Source: UBA5072 sp963822145
GTDB taxonomy: Bacteria > Bacteroidota > Bacteroidia > Bacteroidales > UBA10428
Reading direction: 5' to 3'
DNA: 64,000 nt
Assembly: GCA_963822145.1 (NCBI GenBank)
Contig: CAWGGG010000001.1
Location: 1 to 64,000, forward strand
Shown: positions 35,801-42,499 of the stretch, in pieces
Layout of the letters: each line of letters opens with the position of its first letter
Position numbering within the stretch: position 1 is the stretch's first letter
The notes under the pieces: generated by a model
The model's database searches: none
Seen by the model: the letters and a program-made list of their open reading frames with translations, nothing else
Told to the model about the DNA's origin: nothing
Translations under genes and position numbers: made by a program

Positions 35801-37094
35801 TATCTTCAAGAAAGGTTCCCCGATCGATCTGTGAAACATGGGAGGAATTGGGAACCGGAAGGGTCAGATACGGAATCTGACTGTTAACAAGCCTGTGAAT
35901 ATTATTGCGGCTACAGGCAAACCAGAATGATCCGACAGGGTCTTTAATGCATTGAAAAACAGCAAAATTAGGGACCCGGTACAGGGTAAGTTTTTCTGTT
36001 GCCGGATCGAACCTGAACATCAGCCCGACAAACCTATGCAGGAACCAAAGGGTTCCGTCGTTGTATTGAAAAGCCTGGTCTATGATTACTTCATTTCCGG
36101 GATATTCATACGGCGTTCTTCTATCATAAATGAAAATATAGTTCCGGATGCTTTTATCGTGCGGACTGTATTTTGAAAACGAACCGTTTCCGAAGCTCCA
36201 GACCGTTCCGTTACTATCGGCGAGGATGCATGATACCGCGTTAAAAGGATCTTTGTTTTTTCCTGCAGGTGCAAGTACAATTTTTTCAGGGATTTGCTGA
36301 ACATCATTCCACCTGAGTAGTCCTGCTCCGTCCGTGCCAATCCAAAGTGCACCGTGCTTATCCGTAGTGACGCATTGAACCTTATTCATCCCTTTAAGTT
36401 CCTTGCTGGCCGGATCGGGCAGCACGTGCCTGAAAGTCCTGGTATCCTTATTATAGGTATAAAGCCCCCTGAAGGTCACGAACCACTTGTTCCCGTTGCG
36501 GTCCTCGGCATAACACTGTTCTTCAGGTAAATAGTTGTAATCCTGGGGATACCAGGAAAGAGAATCGGTCATATACCGGGTAAACCTCTCGCTTTCCCTG
36601 TTAAAAGAATAGATGTGTTTTTTTGTCAGGACCCATAACAGACCCTCCCGGTCCTCCCTGATCTCCCTGATGAAGTTACTGATATCCGATTCCCCGGCTG
36701 GTTCCGGGAAATAATGAACAAAGGTACCTGTTTTCTGATCCAGCTTATTCAGTGCCTCAGACGTACCAATCCAGATCGTTCCCGATGCGTCTTCAAAGAT
36801 CCTGTTAACGGAGGATCCGGCAAATCCCTTGTTGTCGGTGCCTATCCCATATTCAACATAACGGATGCCGTCATACCGGTAAAGGCCTGTTTTGGTTCCT
36901 GACCACAAGAAACCCTTGCTATCAATCAAGATGCTGCGTGATGTCTGGCTGGCTTCACCGCCTTTGAGCAGGAGATTATCCCATCGGATATCCCGCGGGT
37001 TGTATTCCGGATAGAGGGTTTTCTGGCCAATAACCTCCTCCGGCAGGAGGACAGACAGAAAAGCAAAAATCAGGTATCTGATGCCTACTTTCAC
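32820..37094 (-). CDS. Hybrid two-component system regulator (HTCS)
   Basis: The 1424-residue single-chain sensor-regulator has a signal peptide (about 1-23). About 14 Reg_prop propeller repeats follow (about 35-780), then a Y_Y_Y domain (about 785-855) and a transmembrane helix (about 862-882). The HisKA has the phospho-acceptor His in FTDIAHEIRTPLS. The HATPase has NLLSNAFKYTP and GTGIGLSLVQEF. The receiver has its Asp in LIVTDIMMPDIDG. A C-terminal AraC helix-turn-helix pair (about 1310-1420) completes it. HTCS proteins sense oligosaccharides in the periplasm and activate nearby polysaccharide-use genes. It is divergent from the gene at 37307, and the two genes on that side share an upstream element with direct repeats, a likely binding site. 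Confidence 0.95.
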   Translation of the reverse strand: MKVGIRYLIFAFLSVLLPEEVIGQKTLYPEYNPRDIRWDNLLLKGGEASQTSRSILIDSKGFLWSGTKTGLYRYDGIRYVEYGIGTDNKGFAGSSVNRIFEDASGTIWIGTSEALNKLDQKTGTFVHYFPEPAGESDISNFIREIREDREGLLWVLTKKHIYSFNRESERFTRYMTDSLSWYPQDYNYLPEEQCYAEDRNGNKWFVTFRGLYTYNKDTRTFRHVLPDPASKELKGMNKVQCVTTDKHGALWIGTDGAGLLRWNDVQQIPEKIVLAPAGKNKDPFNAVSCILADSNGTVWSFGNGSFSKYSPHDKSIRNYIFIYDRRTPYEYPGNEVIIDQAFQYNDGTLWFLHRFVGLMFRFDPATEKLTLYRVPNFAVFQCIKDPVGSFWFACSRNNIHRLVNSQIPYLTLPVPNSSHVSQIDRGTFLEDNQHDVYFLFLQGTYVCRNFDLSSPFAISRFKFPDGDSIAGGGFKDSKGNLWFGDKSGNIARFKPLSQELTLMTHNKPPGYSEVIYMPLIREDKAGIIWVATARGLYRIDPLRNTLDPVLIFTKPSEIHDIIQLRDFLIDSRGKFWIITSGTMRTIRMPDLEITDYGRVLDGSSSFTQNNIRVEENSKGEVFILNSRYGMYQFDRQRETFSKVSLAREESGTEYFDLLIDSRDRLWIAHSRGITVYDPVNKNARLIKTPKLQFDIQSFQLESGKILILNDNQLYVFEEDIPLNRSIPPVYLTRLLINGTDYNKIFPDDSAVSSLNAISLPYKLNTIGFEFAVLNYLNPERNQYRYFMEGYDRDTSLVDQGMTADYKNMPPGRYKFWVTGSNNDGIWNPSGISLNIRIYPPWYRTAIAYISYLAVIALLSWIYIRRREYNLRNDKKRLESEIKAATAELEKKNLQLAEIDRIKTHFFTDIAHEIRTPLSLILGPIEQISKEGTDERKMPGMIDLMKRNAHRLMNLVNQLLDISRLDAGKMKITLTEDDIVKCIRILVYEFLSLADTKQIKYIADLPEMSFNVLFDRDKIEKIITNLLSNAFKYTPRNGTVHCIIRIETGDNNASPLLKIRVTDTGHGIGEEHHFRIFERFYRVEGHHETEGYGTGIGLSLVQEFVSLLHGEIRVESAPGKGSDFSVNIPVGKDHLSPEDYVIAPSQSSPAEHRIIITHHDHPESETGKTVPKGRMHLLIIEDNEDLRTFIKQTLEHDYVILESENGKTGLNTAFTMMPDLIVTDIMMPDIDGLELCTILKNDERTSHIPVIMLTAKATSEDKMAGLKTGADDYIVKPFNMTELSMRISNLLVLRSRLKQKYSRFHLLEKGNNPPESVDDRFMMRVIKTINAKIEDDSFDVGALMEQLGMSRTHLTRKLKILTGMSPGTLIRNIRLEKAAELLLGKAGNITEIANSVGISNPSHFTKTFRNYFGVSPRKYLKYQIS

Positions 37095-37212
37095 TTGTGC
37101 CGGATAAATCGGGTTTGAAGAAAAGCCTTCCTAATGATCACAATAAGTTATGATTTTTTTACCAGATGCATGCACATCACCGGCCGTTTTTTGACCAATA
37201 GTACCTGCGTAT

Positions 37213-37277
37213 GGTTCAAAATGATCATTTTAAGGTTCAAACGGGGTGGAATTTCTCATGCCTGCCATCGAATTTTG
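37213..37277 (+). promoter_or_regulatory. HTCS-type regulatory region of the 37307 gene
   Basis: Two direct repeats, GGTTCAAAA (37213-37221) and GGTTCAAAC (37234-37242), lie 21 bases apart, two helical turns. They are followed by GGTGGAATTT (to 37254) and a variant -7 box GAATTTTG (37270-37277). The block 37217-37254 matches 37987-38024 at 31 of 38 bases, and both blocks end 52 bases before their ATG. AraC-type regulators bind such direct repeats next to the -33 region. Confidence 0.65.
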
Positions 37278-37306
37278 TAGTATTAATTACTTAAACCCAA
37301 GAACCT

Positions 37307-37834
37307 ATGAAAACACTGAGATTGACTTTCGCGGTCATTGTTTTTGCGTTGCTGACCTGCCCTAACGGTTGGGGACAAACCATGAAGCAGGATGTTCTTG
37401 TAACCATGGATGGTTACGATTATGGCCCCGGGATTGGAACGGTTTCCGGAACTTATGTATACCGTTTCACGATAAAGTTATCCGAAGAGGGAAAGATAGA
37501 AAGTATCCACTGGGTGGTACAGGATTGTAAACTTCATAATGAATTTGGCGATAAGATTGTATGTGTGGATACAGGACATGATACCTTCAGATGGCTTTGG
37601 GATTTCTGGAATAAACCTTTTGAAGGCAATGGATACGATCCCCGGATCATTTACAGCGTAAATGACGGCTGGCTGGACGGACTCCTGCCGGAGGGTACAC
37701 CCCTGGAGGGAACATGTTCCAACTTATCATTCAAAGTGCTTTACAGGGGTACAAAGTATACTTATTTCGCAGTTTTGGTTCAGGTTCATATGAATGCCAA
37801 CGGAGTGATCACTGCAGATGTCATGAAACCTTGA
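37307..37834 (+). CDS. Small secreted protein of unknown function
   Basis: The 175-residue protein has a signal peptide ending at GWGQ (about residue 24). The mature 150 residues are rich in aromatic and Gly residues and contain three Cys residues, which may form a disulfide. I do not recognise a family. The preserved promoter element and position next to the HTCS gene suggest it belongs to a carbohydrate-responsive regulon. The next gene (beta-helix lipoprotein) starts 242 bases downstream under its own copy of the same promoter. Confidence 0.7.
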   Translation: MKTLRLTFAVIVFALLTCPNGWGQTMKQDVLVTMDGYDYGPGIGTVSGTYVYRFTIKLSEEGKIESIHWVVQDCKLHNEFGDKIVCVDTGHDTFRWLWDFWNKPFEGNGYDPRIIYSVNDGWLDGLLPEGTPLEGTCSNLSFKVLYRGTKYTYFAVLVQVHMNANGVITADVMKP

Positions 37835-37888
37835 CAGATTGCACAGTCGCCAGTCCCGGCTGAAATCAACCCTTTCAACAAACCCCCA

Positions 37889-37957
37889 AATCAGTTTGGG
37901 TTTGAGCAGGAGCAGCAGGTTCCTCTCTCAATACTCCCACTCAAACTCAAACTGATT
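37889..37957. repeat. Inverted repeat between the two HTCS-side genes
   Basis: An 18-base arm at 37889-37906 pairs with 37940-37957 with one G-U position, leaving a 33-base loop that can fold further. It follows the 37307 gene by 55 bases. There is no U-run, so it may stabilise a 3' end or act as a factor-dependent stop rather than a simple terminator. Confidence 0.6.
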
Positions 37958-37982
37958 CCCCGCCCGCCTGAATGAATTCGAT

Positions 37983-38047
37983 AGTACAAAATGACATGTT
38001 TATGGTTCAAACAAGGTGGAATTTGATATCCCCTTAAATGAACTTTA
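37983..38047 (+). promoter_or_regulatory. HTCS-type regulatory region of the 38077 gene
   Basis: A weaker half-site AGTACAAAA (37983-37991) and GGTTCAAAC (38004-38012) are again 21 bases apart. GGTGGAATTT (to 38024) and a -7-like GAACTTTA (38040-38047) follow. Every element has the same offset from the ATG as in the 37307 promoter. Confidence 0.63.
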
Positions 38048-38076
38048 CAGCATAACTTACCTAAAACTAATTCCAT

Positions 38077-39504
38077 ATGAAAAAACTGAGCTATCTATTA
38101 CTATTTTTGGTTATCCTTGCCACTTCATGCTCCAGGGATGACCAGATAAATACCGGTCAAAACGACCAGTATTCCAATGCCTATCTGAAATCAGCCGGAC
38201 CTGTATTCCAGGTGTTCGACGAAGGTGATGATGAAACCGATGCACTCCTTGAAGCCTTTGCCCTGGCCCAGGCCACCGGCAAAGGTGCCGTGGTGGAGCT
38301 CCAGGAGGGCACCTTCGAGATCGGGATGATTGAAGTGAGGGAATTTTCAGGTACCCTTACCGGTCTGGGGAGGGAAAATACAATTATTACAAATCTTGAG
38401 GACATTACACCGGATGCAGCCCTGGCAGCAGAGAAACTACCTACCTTGCTCAGTTTCATCGGAGGTGAGGTTAGGGTATCCGATCTTACAGTAAAGGTTT
38501 CAGAAATACCCGCATGGCCAGAGTTAGTGGGTATGAACATGCTGTTGTTCTCTGATTATACTTCAGATTTTTTGCCCTCCAAAAAGCACATCGGGGTAAC
38601 AGTGGAGAATGTCGAAATAATAGGATTGCCGGATGGTGTCGATCCGTATACCAACTTTAATGGGGTAATGCTGGCACCTGATAAGCAATATGAGGATTAT
38701 CCGATACCCCGTAGCAATATTGATGCGAGCGTTTCCAACAGTTCATTTTCAAATCTGTTGCATGGTATCTATACCCATGGCTGCAGAAGCGGAAATTTTA
38801 AATTCGGCATGGAGGGAGGTAATGTTTTCACCTCCACATACAGGGCAGGGATTGCCGTAAATGAAAACATCGGGGTTCATGTTAAGATCCTTAACAATAC
38901 GTTTAACACGCAACATGGTGTAGCGCTTGATATTAATGTTGGAGAAGAGGCCTATTTTGGCTACAAGCAGTTTGAAGATGTTTATGTTGAACCCGGAACC
39001 GTTGACATTTGGGATAATACTTTCAATATTATTAGTGCGGGGGGATTTGGTATGATGGATACTTGGCGGATGGTCCATCTAGATAATCCGGTTTGGATGA
39101 AAGTTTCAATTATGAATAATACATTTGTTCTTGAGAATTATGCTTTTTTAGGTGATCTGTATTGTCTTAAGAATCTTACCTTTAAAGATAATACCGTATC
39201 AGGTGATGAAACAACTAAATACATATTTGTTGAGAACTTCTGGTGGGATTGGGATGGCGTTTTACCCAACAACTATTCTGAAAGCTGTATATTCCAAAAC
39301 AATTATTTTCTTACTCCGATTGAATTCTGGTTCTGGCTTTCTAAAGACTGTAAGCTTATGGGCGATCTTAGTAATTTAACTCTTTATGATTTTGGTGAGA
39401 ACACCCAAATAATGGGAAAAACTAATTATGGACATTCCAATGAGAAATTCTTAGAGCAAGCCCAAGCCAGGAAAGAAAGAATGTTTGAAATGTATACTCA
39501 TTAA
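38077..39504 (+). CDS. Lipoprotein with right-handed beta-helix fold
   Basis: The 475-residue protein has a lipobox (VILATSC, Cys18). It then shows the strand-turn pattern of a parallel beta-helix, with repeated asparagine-rich turns such as VSNSSFSNL, VKILNNTFN and SIMNNTFVL. Such folds occur in pectate lyases, polysaccharide lyases and epimerases, but no catalytic motif is recognisable. Surface or periplasmic binding or cleavage of a polysaccharide is therefore only inferred. It shares its promoter element with the small secreted protein upstream and is probably activated by the HTCS. Confidence 0.72.
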   Translation: MKKLSYLLLFLVILATSCSRDDQINTGQNDQYSNAYLKSAGPVFQVFDEGDDETDALLEAFALAQATGKGAVVELQEGTFEIGMIEVREFSGTLTGLGRENTIITNLEDITPDAALAAEKLPTLLSFIGGEVRVSDLTVKVSEIPAWPELVGMNMLLFSDYTSDFLPSKKHIGVTVENVEIIGLPDGVDPYTNFNGVMLAPDKQYEDYPIPRSNIDASVSNSSFSNLLHGIYTHGCRSGNFKFGMEGGNVFTSTYRAGIAVNENIGVHVKILNNTFNTQHGVALDINVGEEAYFGYKQFEDVYVEPGTVDIWDNTFNIISAGGFGMMDTWRMVHLDNPVWMKVSIMNNTFVLENYAFLGDLYCLKNLTFKDNTVSGDETTKYIFVENFWWDWDGVLPNNYSESCIFQNNYFLTPIEFWFWLSKDCKLMGDLSNLTLYDFGENTQIMGKTNYGHSNEKFLEQAQARKERMFEMYTH

Positions 39505-39626
39505 CCAACGGATCAACACTGACAATTACAGGATCTGGAAGTAAGGCCTGGTAAAAATGCGAAAGCCGTAACCCGCTTTCACCATCCAACCACCCGGAGG
39601 GGAAAATCAATAATCCCTGTCTGACA

Positions 39627-39655
39627 AGCTGCCGGTAATAACCGGCGGCTTTTTT
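39627..39655 (+). terminator. Rho-independent terminator after the beta-helix gene
   Basis: A 10-base stem (AGCTGCCGGT with ACCGGCGGCT, one G-T pair) with an AATA loop is followed by a T tract at 39650-39655. It lies 122 bases after the stop codon. The 343-base gap 39505-39847 otherwise holds only the promoter of the next gene. Confidence 0.85.
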
Positions 39656-39784
39656 ATATTAGTCGTATAAAGTTCTGATATCATCATTTGGCGTTCCCCC
39701 AGCACAGCATGCGGATAAAGCCTGGAGTCACGATCAATATGGAATTATTTTTAACATTCAAATTCAAAAAAATAAAGTCAATGA

Positions 39785-39815
39785 TTTGTAAAAGCGTGAT
39801 TAGGTTGTATATTAG
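39785..39815 (+). promoter_or_regulatory. Predicted Bacteroidota promoter of the TPR gene
   Basis: TTTG (39785-39788), exactly 19 bases, then TATATTAG (39808-39815), one mismatch from TAnnTTTG. The start codon is 33 bases downstream. Confidence 0.65.
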
Positions 39816-39847
39816 TTCTTCCTTAATAATTTAACCAAAGTTAAATC

Positions 39848-40786
39848 ATGAAATCCCTGCACCTGATCATCATTATTTTTATTGAGGTGCTGTGCGCCAC
39901 AGCATTCCCCCAGCCACCTGCCCCTGTTTATAACAACAAAGCCGACAGTCTCATGGACGAAGGCAATGTCCCGGGCGCTCTTGAAGAATACAGAAAGCTA
40001 TACGCGCTGAATCCACAGGATCCTAAAATTGTATATAACTATGCACGGGCCCTTTCCGTGGACAATGCGGTCCTCAGGCAATTCGACAGTTGTTTCCGAT
40101 ATCTGAATATGGCCGTTGAGCTCGATACCACCCTGGATGCCTTAACAGATCCCGGTTTCATTCCTGCACGGGAGGACAAGGGCTGGGAGGATTTTGAAAG
40201 CCGGCTTATTTCTATGCTAAATATAAAATACAAAGATCCTTATGAGGACATTGAGTATGCCAGGGCCCTATGGAAACTTCGAGCCTATGACCAGGCCTAT
40301 TTTACCGAAGTGGGTATTACCATAAGAAAACTGGGGATGAGAAATTCTGTCGCCTCCGCAATATGGCGGCTGAAATTCATGATCCAGAAACAGAATCAGC
40401 TAGAGCTTGAACAACTTGTGGCTGCAAAAGGCTGGCCCAGGACAAAGAATGTAGGCCGTGAAGCCGTCATGGCCGCTTACCTGGTTGCCATGCACACGAA
40501 TGACGGCAGTCAGAAAAAGTACCTGCCCATGATCCATAAAAGCTGCGAGGAAAATGAACTTCCGTGGCTGCGATATGCACTGATTTATGACCGGTGTCTT
40601 TTCAATGAAAAGAAACCGCAGAAATACGGGACACATACCATTTACAATGAGCAAACCCGGTCGGAGGAACTTTATCCGCTGGAAGACGAAACAAAAGTGG
40701 ATGAATGGAGAAAAGAAATAGGATTGGAACCTCTGGCAGAATATCTGGCGGGATTTAATATCAAATATCAACCCAAACAACCGTAG
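39848..40786 (+). CDS. Secreted TPR-containing protein
   Basis: The 312-residue protein has a signal peptide (hydrophobic run of Ile/Leu, ending TAFPQ near 23). A tetratricopeptide-like pair follows at about 30-95 (EGNVPGALEEYRKLYALNPQ). The remaining 200 residues are helical, without a recognised domain, and resemble uncharacterised Bacteroidota proteins with HPt-like or DUF6624-type helical bundles. Protein-protein interaction is the only function that can be suggested. It is monocistronic, with its own promoter, and convergent with the M61 gene. Confidence 0.68.
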   Translation: MKSLHLIIIIFIEVLCATAFPQPPAPVYNNKADSLMDEGNVPGALEEYRKLYALNPQDPKIVYNYARALSVDNAVLRQFDSCFRYLNMAVELDTTLDALTDPGFIPAREDKGWEDFESRLISMLNIKYKDPYEDIEYARALWKLRAYDQAYFTEVGITIRKLGMRNSVASAIWRLKFMIQKQNQLELEQLVAAKGWPRTKNVGREAVMAAYLVAMHTNDGSQKKYLPMIHKSCEENELPWLRYALIYDRCLFNEKKPQKYGTHTIYNEQTRSEELYPLEDETKVDEWRKEIGLEPLAEYLAGFNIKYQPKQP

Positions 40787-40842
40787 CCACGATACCCAAT
40801 GACCCCGGCCAAGCGAAGTTTTGGTAACTTTCCCGGGTCACC

Positions 40843-42426
40843 CTAATTTCCTGTCCAGGATTGGAAAATCGCAGACTGTAGCGGGTTCATTTGATCCATC
40901 TTTACAATCTTAAGCTTGCTCATGCCTGTGTTCCCGTCTGTCTCCTCAAATACCTTTAAGCCAGCATAGGACAGGTACTTGGCATATTCTAATGCTCTGG
41001 TCGTATAAACATATTCAAATTCCCTGCTGAGTGAAGTACCTGCCATATCCTCGCACGCCTGCTGAAACTCGGCATCCGTAAATCCCCGCCGCATTGTTTT
41101 GTAATAGTGTCCGTACAGGAATCGCATCACATCATCCAGCGATTTACTATTCTGTGTTGCATGGCGTATGGCCAGGTCCAGGATCAGTCCGATTACCGGA
41201 CCTTTCTCGTAATAGGATATGGTTTGGTCAGGCCCCCCTGATCTGTCTCCAAAAGGACCATCACTCCAGGTATTGTAGCTGGCCTGGGATAATGACTGGT
41301 AATGACGCCCGGAATCGTTCTCAGAGGTATTTATATCGCTTTCGATACTGGCGAGCAGTTCATCATCGCTAATCAGACCAGCTCTTCTGACAATCAAATA
41401 TTCATAATAGACCGTTATTCCCTCGCTAAACCAAAGCAGATTGGTCCTGTTTTCCGTGTCATAATCAAACGGACCCAGTTCATAGGGTCTGATCCGCTTA
41501 ACATTGTAATTATGGAAGTATTCGTGTGTGAGGAATTTAAGCATTCTGTTCCTGGCCTCCGGCTTGTCAAGATCCTTACCACTGAAACTTACCGTGGTGT
41601 TGTTGAGATGCTCAATACCACCCCTTCCGGGCCCAATGCCAATGAAAGTATATTGCCTGTATGGAATATCACCCATTAATTTTACCGCCGCTGTTACTGC
41701 TTTTTCAAGATCGGTCATGAATGACTCCCTGTTAAAAGTATCCGGATTATAAGCGATGAACCGATGCTCGATCCCGTTGATGGCAAATGAAGGGAATTCA
41801 TCCAGGTTCCCCGCCAGGATCGGACAATCATATAACCTATCAAAATCCGGCGCGATAAATTCATTGATCCTCCCCTCAACCCGGTCAAGACCTGTGGCAA
41901 GATTATTCCAGTTTTTAAAAGGTATGACCTTCAGGCTGACGGGGGTGTCCGTAAATCCGCCTATATACATAAAAGTTGCTGCAGGTACAAGGTAGCCATG
42001 AGTTGTGTCGAGATAGCTGTTGGCAACAAATTTTATATCAGCATAGATATCATAAGTTATTCTGAAGGTGGTAATATTACCCGGTATTACCCGCCAGTTA
42101 TTCTTGTTGTTCTTTATAACAGGGATTTCTCTGCCATTGATGCCGGCTGCGGTAAAATTCTCTACCGTCCGGCCATAATCCATGATCTGATAATACCCGG
42201 GCATCCATTGGGGCATTTTGAAATCTATCGTATCACCTTTCAGATCTTTGCAATCGAGCACAACATGGAATAAATGATTGGCCGGATCAGGCATTGAAAC
42301 AGTATAATGCAACAAAGGGGATCTTTCACTTTCATAGCCTTCACCATAGGAAGTCAGACTGGTAAACACCATAAATAAACATACCACCACCTTGTTCTTT
42401 CCAATCCTGATACACTTCATAATCAA
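40843..42426 (-). CDS. M61 family metallopeptidase (glycyl aminopeptidase type)
   Basis: The 527-residue protein has a signal peptide (about 1-28). An N-terminal beta domain (PQWMPGYYQIMDYG) is followed by the thermolysin-like zinc site HEYFHNYN (His301, Glu302, His305) and the third ligand Glu335 in LWFSEG. M61 enzymes usually end in a PDZ domain. Here the chain stops soon after YLSYAGLKVFEE, with only a short tail, so the PDZ is missing. The gene is 73 bases downstream of the FtsX permease gene on the same strand and could be cotranscribed with it. Confidence 0.85.
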   Translation of the reverse strand: MIMKCIRIGKNKVVVCLFMVFTSLTSYGEGYESERSPLLHYTVSMPDPANHLFHVVLDCKDLKGDTIDFKMPQWMPGYYQIMDYGRTVENFTAAGINGREIPVIKNNKNNWRVIPGNITTFRITYDIYADIKFVANSYLDTTHGYLVPAATFMYIGGFTDTPVSLKVIPFKNWNNLATGLDRVEGRINEFIAPDFDRLYDCPILAGNLDEFPSFAINGIEHRFIAYNPDTFNRESFMTDLEKAVTAAVKLMGDIPYRQYTFIGIGPGRGGIEHLNNTTVSFSGKDLDKPEARNRMLKFLTHEYFHNYNVKRIRPYELGPFDYDTENRTNLLWFSEGITVYYEYLIVRRAGLISDDELLASIESDINTSENDSGRHYQSLSQASYNTWSDGPFGDRSGGPDQTISYYEKGPVIGLILDLAIRHATQNSKSLDDVMRFLYGHYYKTMRRGFTDAEFQQACEDMAGTSLSREFEYVYTTRALEYAKYLSYAGLKVFEETDGNTGMSKLKIVKMDQMNPLQSAIFQSWTGN

Positions 42427-42499
42427 TATAGTTTAATGGATACCCGGCAAGTTGAAAGCCTTTTTCAAATATATGTAATGCTTTTCAAAGAATAACTGC

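Noticed and set aside
40799..40836. Inverted TGACCC/GGGTCA between TPR and M61 genes as terminator
   Set aside because: Arms are short, have a bulge and lack a T-run.
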